Source of the DNA: Phaseolus vulgaris
Taxonomy: Eukaryota; Streptophyta; Magnoliopsida; Fabales; Fabaceae
Length of the DNA stretch: 64,000 nt
Direction: 5' to 3'
NCBI RefSeq assembly: GCF_000499845.2
Contig: NC_023751.2
Span: forward strand, 35,949,309-36,013,308
Part shown: positions 21,298-31,946 of the stretch, in pieces
Position numbering within the stretch: the first letter of the stretch is position 1
How the letters are laid out: each line of letters starts with the position of its first letter
The notes under the pieces: model-generated
The model's input: the letters and a program-made list of their open reading frames with translations, nothing else
Database searches by the model: none
Told to the model about the DNA's origin: nothing
Made by a program: the position numbers and the translations under genes

Positions 21298-21427
21298 ATT
21301 ATGATATCATATTACAAAATGGACTTTAAGCCTAACTTAACTCCATAAAACCGGTTCATGGGGTGAGGTTTGCACCTACTTATATACCATAAAATATTTT
21401 CATCTCTAGTCGATGTTGGATCTCCAA
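21298..21427 (-). mobile_element. TRIM LTR with primer-binding-site remnant
   Basis: The segment 21310-21427 matches the TRIM LTRs at 7.8-8.2 kb (GGACTTTAAGCCTAACTTAA, GGTGAGGTTTGCACCTACTT). On the minus strand it is followed by TATGATATCAT, a decayed form of the primer binding site, so it is a truncated element rather than a true solo LTR. Confidence 0.65.
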
Positions 21428-22416
21428 AGAAAATCTAAGATTATGAAGATTAAACTATTTGAAAAAATTTGGGTCAAAATTGGGTTTTGAAAAATTGAAA
21501 CCAAAGTCTTAAAAAAGTTAACCCGACAGAGACAGACTTTGCTCTTACCTATTTATGTTCAAGAGATGTTTTTTGAAAAAGGAGGGTGTTAGGGTAACCT
21601 AGACTTTGCTAGTTGAAATTGGGTTTTGTAAGTTGAAACTGGGCTTTTAAAAATTGAATCTGACCATGATTCACTTTACTCTTATGTATTTCCATTGGCA
21701 AGAGAAGATCGGGAATGACATAGTTGTTGAGGTTAAAATTTTTTGTATGAAAAAAATATTTTTTAATTTTTTAATTTTTATGTGGACCCCACATGCATTT
21801 GAATGGCAAAGTAGTACGTGAATTTACTCTTTCATGCACATTTTTCATGAATATAATTACAAACTCTTTTAATAATAAAATATTATATTTAACTAGTACA
21901 AATAAATAAAATTTTAAAACAAAATGAATTATTGGTAGTTAGATGAGAGTGTAAAAATAAATTCTCATCCAGATTTAGAATAGTGGGACTCACTCTTTGC
22001 CTCTCTCCTTTCCTTGTTACATAACTTCTCATCCTCCTCCTTCACAGAGTGTTGGGTGTTTTAATACCATAAACAATAGAAAACGTATACTTCATAAACC
22101 AATAAAATAATATTTTAATTATAGTTAATTTTTTTTAGTTTTAAATATTATAATATGATGTTAAGTGTATGTTTTTTTTAAGTATGTGATGTCAAAAAAA
22201 TCTTTTCCACCTTCCAATGCAAGTTTCCATTCACAAATTTGAGGAAATAAACCATGAGATCCATGTGCATTTAAATAATTTTTGAAGAATAAACATAAAG
22301 CCTAATGAAAGCAAAGGTGAAAGTTTAGGGTTTAGAGAGTAAAGATGAAGATTTAGGGTTTAGGGAGAGACTAGCTTCCGTTTCTTTTTCATTTAAGCTT
22401 TTCTGCAACTTTTTCT
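21428..22416. other. Gene-free stretch
   Basis: No convincing frame. Short T/A-rich tracts and a repeated phrase around AAATTGGGTTTTG (21480 and 21620) were seen. TTTAGGGTTTAG words at about 22327 and 22352 are too few to be a telomere repeat. Confidence 0.4.
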
Positions 22417-22590
22417 TTTTTAATGCCTTGTCTGCACAAATACGTGCATTGTGTTAATGTGATTGAAAAAGACACAAATTTAGAAAACGAAAACGATGTG
22501 AGGTAAGGTGAGTGGTGAGGGGACGTGAGAGAGGAAAAAAAAGGTGAAAGTGTGAGATGAATGTAGGAATCTGCAAGGGGAGAAAAAATA
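22417..22590. repeat. R5 dispersed repeat, copy A (left part)
   Basis: It matches 34640-34800, sharing AATGCCTTGTCTGCACAAAT and later TCTGCAAGGGGAGAAAAA. The right part of copy A is at 23601-23960; about 1 kb of unrelated DNA separates them. Confidence 0.6.
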
Positions 22591-23600
22591 AATGTGATCG
22601 GTACCTATGACTCTGTTTGTTTCTATGGATGTATTGTTTATAAGAAAACAAGTGAAAGGATATCAATGGTTTAGATCTAGGATTTTGCAGGAAAGAGGAG
22701 GAGAAGATATACATGTGAATAGTAAATATCTTCTCCCTCCAAAATGAAGAGATGTAAAGGGAAAGTCACATCAACATGTGTTATTTTCGAATTTAGCTTC
22801 ATTCATCAGCAAGGGTTTTTAATATTAAAAAATAGTATTTTTTATTTATTTATATAAGATGTGATTTATTTTCTAATTGTATAGTATATATTTAATATTT
22901 TAAGAAATTATTTGAAGTTCTCTTTTTATTTAATTTGTTGATGCATTTATATTAATATTTTTTTTATAATTATTATGTTTATCAGTTAGTAATTTATTTC
23001 ATAATATTTTTTATGAAATTATTTTCTATTATTAATTACATTATATTTTTTTTAGTATTTTTATTTTATTTTTCATTACTATAGGGTTTTTAATAATAAA
23101 AAATATTATCTTTTATTTATATAAGATATGATTTATTTTCTGATTTATTTTCTAATTAATTTTCTAATTTTATAATGCATATTTAATATTTTAAGAAATT
23201 ATTTGAAGTTTTTTTTATTTAATTTATTGAATAATTTTTTTTTCTAATTATAATTTTTAAATTATATCTAATTATATTTAATATATATTTATTTTCTAAT
23301 TTTAATTTTTAAATCTATGAAATATGTGAAAGTTGTTTATTTTTAAACAAAAATAACTCATTTCATTATTAAAAAGTTTTAATAGGCAAGGATAAATTTG
23401 TAAAGTAACATTTAACAATTTAAAAAAAAAATTCACTCACAACCATCATATCACTCACAAACTTCCATAAACTTTCCTCACACATTCGGTCTAACATACT
23501 CCAATCCAAACAACTTCACTTTTTTCACACTTTCTTCTCACATCTTCACACATTCACTCCCTCAAATCCTCACACATCCACTCCTCAATCCAAACACACA
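22591..23600. repeat. AT-rich insert with a diverged direct repeat
   Basis: Two copies at about 22815-22940 and 23088-23230 share TTTAATATTTTAAGAAATTA and TTTGAAGTT words. There is no gene. The segment 23430-23600 has CA-rich repeats of CACTCACA- and TTCACACATT-like words. Confidence 0.5.
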
Positions 23601-23894
23601 CTAAGTGAAAAAGCTAAATGGATTGTGGGGCGTGTAAAAAGTTAATCAAGAGGTATGGAGAGAAAATGTGAAGTGTTTTTTTTAAAAGCGTGTACTTCAT
23701 GAATGGGCTAGGTCCAGAACAACAAATTTTTTTAATGTGTATTTATTAAAAAGGACTAAATAAAAATTACCATTTAAACTTTTAGTAATATGAACAATTT
23801 TATCATTTTAAGATTTTTTTATTTTTTTATTAATTTAAATTTTTTTATTTTTAACTTTTTTATGAACAAAATTTATTTATCCAGACGAAATCGG
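23601..23894. repeat. R5 dispersed repeat, copy A (right part)
   Basis: It matches 34838-35180 (AAAAAGCTAAATGGATTG, TTCATGAATGGGCTAGGT, TGTATTTATTAAAAAGGACT) and continues into the LINE remnant that starts near 23895. Confidence 0.6.
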
Positions 23895-24105
23895 GTGTTA
23901 AGGCATACCATTTGAGTATCTTGGACTTCCGGTGGAGGGAAATCTAAGGAGAAAATTTTTTGGGAGCCAGTCATGACAAAGTTACGATTCAAGTTATCAA
24001 AATGGAGAGAGAAATTTCTAACATTTGCTAGGAAAGTCTGTCTTATAAAATTTGTGCTTAATGCAATCCCTCTATATTAGCTATCCTTCTTTAAAGTATT
24101 GGTTT
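23895..24105 (+). pseudogene. LINE reverse-transcriptase remnant
   Basis: Broken frames give YLGLPVEGN..RRK, KLSKWREKFLTFARKVCLI and NAIPLY.LSFFKV, the thumb region of plant L1-type reverse transcriptase seen also at 6.9-7.1 kb and 42.3 kb. It has stops and a frameshift and is too short to act. Confidence 0.7.
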
Positions 24106-24220
24106 CAATGTGCAAGTTGATTACAAATATACTGAGAAATTTTTTATAGAGTTGGGTGAGCCAGTTCTCAATGAATTTACTCACATACCCTTTTCCCACA
24201 AGTGTCAATGTGTAGTTTTT

Positions 24221-24355
24221 CACTACAAGAAAAACGCGAATTACCACTACAAGAAAAACGCGAATTACATACAGATTTTTACATACGGATCAAAATCCGT
24301 ATGTAAAATCAACATTATATACGGATTTTTACATACGGATTAAATTCCGTATGTA
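24221..24355 (+). mobile_element. CACTA-type terminus with duplicated end and ATACGG repeats
   Basis: CACTACAAGAAAAACGCGAA starts at 24221 and again at 24245, a tandem copy of the terminus. It is followed by alternating ACATACGGAT and ATCCGTATGT words that can pair with each other. No opposite terminus of this family was found in the window. Confidence 0.6.
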
Positions 24356-24506
24356 AATATAAGCACCATAAAATTTATGTAAAAAGTTGTTACTAAATAA
24401 CCCTTTCTACTAATATATAAATCATAATGACAAAGTGATTAAATAATTTATAATTTAAAATATTTTAAAAATGATACATTATATCAATTTTAATCTATGT
24501 AAGTAA

Positions 24507-24693
24507 ATATTTGAAAATAAGATTTTTTTTATCGACAAAGAATAAAAAAAAATTAAACAAAACATTTTAAGGATATTTCAATCCTTATACAAGAATCTCA
24601 AATCAGAAAAGAAGTGTAAGATACAAGCACCTATATAGCCATCTAACAAAAACTTCACAACTACCTATAATAACCTATATTTGAAAATAAGAT
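24507..24693 (-). mobile_element. Short LINE insertion, minus strand, with 17-bp TSD
   Basis: On the minus strand a 153-base 3' LINE segment (24524-24676) ends ATTCTTTGTCGATAAAAAAA. It has a 6-bp hairpin AAGGAT/ATCCTT (24569-24586). The 17-bp duplication ATATTTGAAAATAAGAT flanks it at 24507-24523 and 24677-24693, the signature of target-primed reverse transcription. Confidence 0.85.
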
Positions 24694-24949
24694 ATCAAAT
24701 AATTTTATATTAATATATATATATATATAATATGAAAGTAAATTTAAATTTAACCATGAGTTTTAAAAAATTAATGATCAAATAAAGAAATATATTAATC
24801 AATATATATGTATTTATAGTATTAAAGTTATATTAATATTATATAATTTCTTCCTTTTTCTCTCTATCTATCTATATCTGAATAAAAGTAATATTACTCA
24901 AGTCAAATAAAACTACTATACACACACAATAAATATCTAAATGTATATT

Positions 24950-25372
24950 TATATCAAAATTAATATTAATAATATGAATATAATATTGATAATATGAATA
25001 TAATATTAATAATATTAATATTAATACTAATAATATAAATACTAATAATATTAAAAAATATTAATAATAATATGAATATTAATATTAATAATAATATTAA
25101 TAATATTAATATAATGTTAATAATAATATTAATTATAAAATTAATAAATATTAATAATATGAATAATATTTATAATAATATTAATAAATATTAATAATAT
25201 GAATATAATGTTAATAATAATATTAATTATAACATTAATAAATATTAATAATATGAATAAATATTAATAATATGAATAATATTAATAAATATTAATAATA
25301 TAAATATAATTTATTTTTTTATTATTATTATTAATAATTATATTAATATGTATAAATTATATTAATATGTAT
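24950..25372. repeat. AAT-type array (TAATAATATGAATATAAT-like), left block
   Basis: Irregular runs of AATATTAATAATATGAAT words. The same array continues at 28766-29186 and 30771-30944, on the other side of Helitron sequence. The right border of this block (to about 25365) also matches 30855-30910. Confidence 0.8.
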
Positions 25373-25375
25373 AAA

Positions 25376-25490
25376 TGAATGCTTCCCCTGGTCACTGGAA
25401 AGATTTGGGTTCGAATCCCGACTGCTGCAGTTTGCTTGTAAACATTATTTAGGGCTTGGGTTCGAGTCCTAGCCTCTACAATTGCATCTT
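25376..25490 (+). mobile_element. SINE-like sequence (tRNA-derived, partial)
   Basis: It contains TCCCCTGGTCACTGGAA and a pol III B-box GGTTCGAATCC (25408-25418), followed by a second GGTTCGAGTCC about 45 bases on. It matches 55884-56000. The A-box part is missing here. Confidence 0.5.
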
Positions 25491-25492
25491 TT

Positions 25493-27160
25493 TTTCTTGC
25501 TATATGTATGTTTGCATTGCAACAGTGTTTTTATAATTTGTTGCGCTTTTAGTATTTATTTATATTTTACAATTTTTTAAATAATTATTCTAATGTTTAT
25601 TGTTATTTTTTTACATTTTAATACATTACGTAAGCAAATGAAAAATACATTTATTTCACATTTTGAAAAATATTTTCTAAAGATATTTTTTTTACGCTAC
25701 TTTTTTAAATAATATATTGATGAAAATGTTTTTTAAAATATTATCTATATTTATTTTTACATTTTGCGAATTATTATATGAAGATATTTTTTAATTATAT
25801 TTTTTCATTTATATAAACAATATTTAATATATAGACCAAAGTGTTTTTTAAATATTTAATATTTAAAATTCAAAATTTAGATTTTAAAAAAATTAAAAAT
25901 TAAATATACAAAATTCACAATTTTAAATTTTAAATTTTAAAATTTAAATGATAGTTAAGAGGAGATCTCCTGTATAGGTAATTTAAAATTTAAAATTTAA
26001 TATTAAATATTTAAAATTTAAAATTTAAAATTCACTATTTTAAATTTAAAATGATAGTTAGAGGAGATCCCCTATATAAAGATAATTTAAAATTTAAAAT
26101 TTAATATTTAAAATTTAAAATTTAGTTTTTAAAAATAAAGAAGTCACAAAATAACAAATATCTCCTCTCATATATTTTTAAAATAATAAAATAAAACATA
26201 AATATTATAAGGATAAAATTTGAATAAATACTATTAAATAATATATGGATTAAAATGTTTTTTTAAATAATTTCATATTTTATATATTTATTTTCACATT
26301 TTGAAAAATATATTCTGAATATATTTTTTATTTATGCTATCTATTTTTTCCATCTAAATAAATAATATTAAATTGTATATACATAAAAATATTTTTTAAT
26401 ATTATCATATTTTATGTATTTATTTTCACATTTCGTAAAATATTTTCTAAAAATATTTTAAATTTAGCTATCTATTTTCAGTCACATACTTTCTTTTTTT
26501 TCTTGCTATATGTATGTTTGCATTACAACAGTGTTTTTATAATTTGTTGTGCTTTTAGTATTGATTTATATTTTAGAATTTTTTAAATAATTATTCTAAT
26601 GTTTATTATTATTTTTTTACATTTTAATACATTACATAACCAAATGGAAAATATAAGTGCTTTTTATACATTTATTTTCACATTTTAAAAAATATTTTCT
26701 AAAGATATTTTTTTACGCTACTTTTCAAAATAATATATTGATGAAAATGTTTTTTAAAATATTATCTATATTATCTATATTTATTTTTACATTTTGCGAA
26801 TTATTATATGTAGATATTTTTTAATTATATTTTTTCATTTATATAAACAATATTTAATATATAGATCAAAGTGTTTTTTTAAATATTATCATATTTTATA
26901 TATTTATTTTCATATTTTGTAAAATATTTTCTGAAAATATTTTTAATTTAGCTATCTATTTTCTGTCACATACTAATTTTTTTTTCTTGCTGTATGTATG
27001 TTTGCATTGCATTACTGATTCTTGGTTTGCAACAGTGTTTTTATAATTTGTTTTGCTTTTAGTTTTGATTTATATTTTAGAACTTTTTAAATAATTTTTC
27101 TAATGTTTATTAGTTTTCTACATTTTAATACATTACACAACAAAATCGAAGATATAAATA
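25493..27160. repeat. Three direct repeats in the Helitron non-coding part
   Basis: Units start at about 25493, 26493 and 26983 with TTCTTGCT(A/G)TATGTATGTTT. The first is about 1 kb, the second about 490 bp (it lacks an internal piece), and the third leads into the coding remnant. Within unit 1, 25945-26110 has repeated AATTTAAAATTTAAAATT words around two copies of GAGGAGATC(T/C)CCT. Confidence 0.7.
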
Positions 27161-27166
27161 CAAAAG

Positions 27167-27352
27167 ATGAAGAGTAGAACGACAAAACCAAACTTGAAGC
27201 TAAATATTGCAAACATAAGACGAAGAATGACCATGGAACAAAGGACAAATGAACTATCTACACAAAGCAGAAGTTATAAAGAAAGGAGATTGAAATCAAT
27301 TCGACATTTGGCTCGATCAATCAATAATGCAGGTAACAAAGATGTTATATAA
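27167..27352 (+). pseudogene. Helitron RepHel N-terminal remnant
   Basis: A 61-residue frame rich in Arg and Lys (RRRMTMEQRTNELSTQSRSY) resembles the basic N-terminal stretch of plant Helitron proteins. It contains a possible splice donor (GCAGGTAACA near 27331). A T-rich stretch ending TTTTGCAG at about 27396 could be the matching acceptor, which would splice it straight to the helicase C-terminus. The Rep (HUH nuclease) domain and most of the helicase are absent. Assignment to Helitron rests mainly on its position. Confidence 0.5.
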
Positions 27353-27396
27353 ACATTTAACTTTTCACAATTATTATTATTATACAATTTTGCAGA

Positions 27397-28138
27397 ATAC
27401 CTCATGCGCATTGGAGATGGGATTGAACCTACAATTCTTGATGATATGGTGAAAATACCCCATGAACTAGCAATACCATGGGAAGGAGAAAGTTCAATAC
27501 AAAAACTTATACAAGAAACATTTCCCCAATTGCAATTTCATACATGGGATGCTTCTTATATGGTTCAGAGAGTCATATTGACTCCAAAAAATGAAGATGT
27601 TGAAATAATTAATAACATGATTATCGATCATTTTCCAGGAGAACAACATAATCTATTGTCATTTGATGAAGTTGAAGGAGACACACATAATCTATACCAA
27701 CAAGAGTACTTGCACTCCATTGCTCCAGGTGGCTTGCCACCTCATATTTTCAAGCTTAAAAAAGGTGCACCATTAATGTTGTTGTGAAACATAGACCCTA
27801 AATCTGGGTTATGTAATGGGACGAGATTATTGTGTCGTGGGTTCTACATGAACATGTTGGATGTTGAAATCTTGACAGGTCAACATGCTGGAAAAAGATC
27901 TTTCTTACCAAGAATTAAACATAAAACAACAGAAAGTGCAGGTTTCCCATTTGTGCTTATTAGGAAACAATTTCCTGTGAAATTAAGTTTTGCTATTACT
28001 ATAAATAAATCACAGGGGCAAACTATACCTAATGTTGGAATTTACCTTCCACGACACGTTTTTAGTCATGGTCAATTATATGTTGCACTATCAAGAGGTG
28101 TTTCTCAAGCTTCAACAAAAATTCTTATTAAAGAATGA
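27397..28138 (+). pseudogene. Helitron PIF1-like helicase C-terminal remnant
   Basis: The frame from about 27397 to 28138 encodes the end of a PIF1-type helicase: MRIGDGIEPTI, IPWEGESSI, VILTPKNEDVEIIN, then LCNGTRLLCRG, FAITINKSQGQT (motif V) and GQLYVALSRG (motif VI). One in-frame TGA at 27785-27787 interrupts it where the family usually has Arg; a CGA-to-TGA change would explain it. ATP-binding motifs I-IV are missing, so this is a fragment of the 5'-3' helicase that unwinds DNA during rolling-circle Helitron movement, not a working protein. Confidence 0.85.
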
Positions 28139-28279
28139 CACCTTCAGGGAGAAGATGGAAATTTTACAAAAAATGTTGTTTATAAAGATATTTTGTTATC
28201 ACAAAATCAGGTATTGTTCGTTTTATTTATGTGTGACACATAAAGATAAGTATAGGTTATTATTCTACTTACACTATTT

Positions 28280-28281
<2 letters not shown>

Positions 28282-28328
<47 letters not shown>
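28282..28328. repeat. (TA)n microsatellite
   Basis: About 47 bases of pure TA dinucleotide inside the Helitron 3' region. Confidence 0.95.
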
Positions 28329-28330
<2 letters not shown>

Positions 28331-28733
28331 AAGGTAACATAATATACAAGAAGCCCTTACAGTTGAATGAAGATAACAAAATAGGGCATTCACACATTTA
28401 TTTACACAAACAGGTAATTATCAATATATGTATATTGCATATATTTGTGTGTGTATTTTACATTTATTCATAATTGACATTCTTTCGTAGGGAACAAAAT
28501 ATGTAAAGACGTGAATAATTATAAGGATGATCAATCATTCGCATTGGTTAAGCCAATTGACATCATCAAGGTATAATGATTTTACATAATGATGATGATA
28601 ATGTAACTTTTTTATTCATAATGTATTATAAATTTATATTGTTAATATAAATGTGTGAAAAATAGCATTTTTTTATTTTAATTTTAATATTAAATATAAA
28701 TACAATATAAATGAACACATAAAAAATGCGGAT

Positions 28734-28765
28734 ACACAGGCGCGAGACGCCTGTGTGCCCGCTAG
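28734..28765 (+). other. Helitron 3' terminus (hairpin plus CTAG)
   Basis: The stem ACACAGGCG/CGCCTGTGT with a 5-base loop is followed by five bases and CTAG. It signals the end of rolling-circle transfer in Helitrons. Confidence 0.85.
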
Positions 28766-29186
28766 TATTAATAATATGAATATAATATTAATAATATTAA
28801 TAATATGAATATAATATTAATAATATGAATATAATATTAATATAATATTAATAATATGAATATAATATTAATAATATGAATATAATATTAATAATATGAA
28901 TATAATATTAATAATATGAATATAATATTAATAATATGAATATTAATACTAATAATATTAATAATATTAATAATAATACTAATAATATTAATAATATTAA
29001 TAATAATATTAATAATATTTAGAATAATTTTAATTACAATAATAATATTAATGATAATATTTATAATAATTTTAATTATAATAATAATATTAATAATAAT
29101 ATTAATAATGTTAATAATAATATTAATAATAATAATAATAATAATATTAATAATATTAGTAATAATATTAATAATATTAGTAATAA
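28766..29186. repeat. AAT-type array, middle block
   Basis: Tandem words such as AATATGAATATAATATTAAT, then AATAATATTAATAAT, between two Helitron borders (CTAG|T at 28765/28766 and A|TCTATACC at 29186/29187). Confidence 0.85.
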
Positions 29187-30681
29187 TCTATACCTATATA
29201 TAAAGGGGATTCCCCCTTAACTGCTTTTGATTTTTTTTCCAATTTTATCCTTATATTAATATTTAATTTTATTATTGTATTATGGTCATTGTGTCATTTC
29301 TTATTCCCCTCTTAACTGTTCTTAAATTTTTTTTCCATTTTATCCTTACTTAATAGTTTATTGTATTAATTTATTTTGGTTATTTGGACATTTTATAATA
29401 TCAAAAATTAATAAAATAATTTTAAAATTTATTTTATTTGTTATTATTTAACTGGAGAGTGGAGAGAGTGGAGAGAGCGAAGAGCGTGGAGAGAGTGGTG
29501 AGACTGGAGAGATTGATTAGTTACTTTTCTATTTTAAAGATCTTCTTCTTTATTAAATAAAAAATTAAAGATATTTGTAATATTTTGTGAACTACTTTAG
29601 CGGGGAGTGGAGATTTGTTATGTTACTTTTTTTTTATTTAAACTGATATTCTCTTTTATTAAAATTGTAGAATTTTAAAATTGATTTAAGAAAGAGATTT
29701 TATGATTCTCCACTACACATAACCCACGTATCCTACTTCTCACTTTCTCTCTCATATATACATACTCCCCACTTTCTCTCTCCACTACACATATTTTAAA
29801 ATTTTATTTTATTTGTTCTCATGGGTAGGTGAGTGGAGAAATTAGTTACTTTTTTTGTTTTAAAACTAATATTCTTCTTTATTAAATAAGCGTTTTTTAA
29901 TTTTAAAATTTTATTTTATTTGTTCTCACCTAATGGGCAGAGAATGGAATTGCTAATTTTCTTCATATTTCATCTCTTTTATTTATCTTATTTTGCTTTT
30001 CTATTTCTTTAATGTATACATTTTATTTTATTTTTTCCAATAGAGATGTTTAGTTTATTTTATAAATTAATAACTTCAATTTCTTTACTCATTAAGAATC
30101 ACATTATTAAAATAATATTACATTTGATTTATTGTGATAAAAAATATAATTATTTAATTAAAATATATATATCTATACCTATATATACAGGGGATTCTCC
30201 TCTTGAACAACTCTTAATTTTTCCCTATTTTATCCTTATATAAATATTTGATTATATTATGGACATTGTTGTCATTTCTTATTTTCTCTAAAATATGTAA
30301 TATATGTGAAGGAACAATTTTAAATTGAAATAGAGGTTGGAGACGGTTTTGAATTGAAAAGTGGTTACTTTTCAAGAAAGAAGAATGTCTCTTCAAATTT
30401 GAGAGAAAGAAAAATATTAGTGAAAATACTGGAGAAGATGAACGATTTTGAATTGCAAAAGTGGTTAATGTGTGTGACATTCTTAGAAAATAAAATTTGT
30501 AAAGAATAAAACACTTAGAATGATGATCAATTACTCGCATTGGTTAAACCAATTCACACAAGTATAATAATTTTACATAATAATGATAATGTCATTTTTT
30601 ATTTATAATATACTATAAACTTATATTATTAAGATAAATGTACAAATAATAATATTATTTATTCAAATTTTAATATTAAAC

Positions 30682-30715
<34 letters not shown>

Positions 30716-30770
30716 GAAAAAAATAAGAAATGCGGATACACAGGCGTGTGAGCGCCTGTGTTCCCGCTAG
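29187..30770 (+). mobile_element. Non-autonomous Helitron(s): two 5' ends, one 3' end
   Basis: A Helitron-like 5' start, TCTATACCTATATATAAAGG, follows an A at 29186; a second, TCTATACCTATATATACAGG, starts at 30172 after an A. The single 3' end has hairpin ACACAGGCG/CGCCTGTGT (30738-30761) and CTAG (30767-30770), then T. The last 280 bases resemble the Helitron end at 28765. Either a 599-bp element (30172-30770) is joined to a 3'-truncated one, or one 1.58-kb element has a duplicated start. No coding sequence. Repeated CCTTAACTG..TTTTATCCTTA words lie near each start. Confidence 0.75.
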
Positions 30771-30944
30771 TATTAATAATATGAATAATATTAATAAATA
30801 TTAATTATATGAATAATATTAATAAATATTAATAATATGAATAATATTAATAATATGAATATAATTTATTTTATTATTAATAATAATTATTATATTAATA
30901 TGTATAAATTATGTTAATAATAATAAGTATAATAAAAATGATAA
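30771..30944. repeat. AAT-type array, right block
   Basis: It continues the array interrupted by the Helitron, and ends in the same border sequence (ATTAATATGTATAAATTAT) as the left block. Confidence 0.8.
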
Positions 30945-30946
30945 TA

Positions 30947-31020
30947 TGACCAAAGAACTTGTCTGGTCTAGTAGTTAACTCTTCTCATGGGTACTGGAAG
31001 GACTTGAATCACAAGAAGAT
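30947..31020 (+). mobile_element. SINE-like fragment (A-box part)
   Basis: GACCAAAGAACTTGTCTGGT followed by TCTAGTAGTTAACT matches 55858-55890. The B-box is decayed (GACTTGAATCACAAG). Confidence 0.45.
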
Positions 31021-31066
31021 TTAGCTCAATAGAGAGAGATTAGTGAGAGAAAGAGAAGAAGCAATG

Positions 31067-31560
31067 CACTGAGAATCAATTTTGACTTGGGTTGTGCTTA
31101 AAGGGAGAATAGATTCTCAGGGTTGTTGTATTCTCCACATAATTGATTTTGTATCTTTGTTGGTGAACCAAAATCGATTCTCATTTGGATTAATTTTCAA
31201 AATGATTGAATACAAGGAAGAATCGATACTCTTCTTGTTTTGTTTGTGGTAGAATGAATTTTTTTGTTATTTTTTTATGAAGTTTGAAACACAATTTTAA
31301 TTTTGAATATTTCATAAATTTTATATATTTTACATTTTTATTTAAATAGGACCTTAAATATTCATAATTTATATTTATTTAAGATTTTAAATATTTTATA
31401 AATTTTATATTTTTATTTAAATAGAATATTAAATATTTAAGATCTTGTATTTATTTAAGATTTTGAATATTTTAAAATTTTTATACCTTTCATATTTTTA
31501 TTTAAATAGGACATTAAATATTTAAGATTTATATTTAATTAAGATTTTGAATCTATAAAA
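31067..31560. repeat. Dispersed repeat R4: AATCGATTCTC cluster plus AT-rich minisatellite (array 3)
   Basis: It is collinear with 19163-19533 continuing at 20722, with shared words AGGGTTGTTGTATTCTCCAC, TTGTTGGTGAACCAAAATCG and AATACAAGGAAGAATCGA. It lacks the solo LTR present at 19534-20716. Confidence 0.75.
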
Positions 31561-31946
31561 AAATGTTAAATATTAACATAATCGATAGGTATATATTTTA
31601 TTATCCATTAAGAATAAATAAAATAAAGTTAAGCAGTTAAAGATAATTGACCAAAACACTAATAGTAAAATATACTCGTTCAAGATGGGTGTGCAAAGAT
31701 AGAAAAATTGACCAACATGACGAAATAAAGGGTGGAAAAAAGTAGTTTTGAAAACACAGGTGAAAGTATGAAGCTTCTTTGTCTCACTGCTAATCTTTGA
31801 TTTCTCAGGACCACTACATGAACTTCTACCCTTATTATACCAAAACTAATTCAAGCAACTCCGAAATATCTTATTCAGCACCACAACGAACTTCCTTGTA
31901 AAAATCTCAAATTTTCCTGCAGAGGTTTAAAATTGTGTTCACCTTT
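31561..31946. other. 3' flank of the DUF247 gene
   Basis: No frame of note. This is downstream of the minus-strand gene, and words such as TTTATTATC on the minus strand could hold its polyadenylation site. Confidence 0.3.

Larger units (their letters stand above)
25493..28765 (+). mobile_element. Helitron, 5' end not found, internally deleted
   Basis: The right end is diagnostic: a 9-bp hairpin ACACAGGCG/CGCCTGTGT (28734-28756), then CTAG (28762-28765), then T, as expected for Helitrons inserted between A and T. Coding remnants of a RepHel protein lie at 27167-28138. The left end is uncertain: no copy of the TCTATACC start seen at 29187 and 30172 was found upstream. The stretch 25493-27160 is non-coding and internally repeated. 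The last 280 bases match the Helitron ending at 30770. Confidence 0.75.

Noticed and set aside
22320..22375. TTTAGGG words that look like plant telomere repeat
   Set aside because: Only a few separated words, no tandem run; likewise the single AAACCCTAAACC at 60779.
25403..25475. Possible tRNA gene (B-box GGTTCGAATCC)
   Set aside because: No cloverleaf could be formed and the A-box is absent; read as a SINE fragment.
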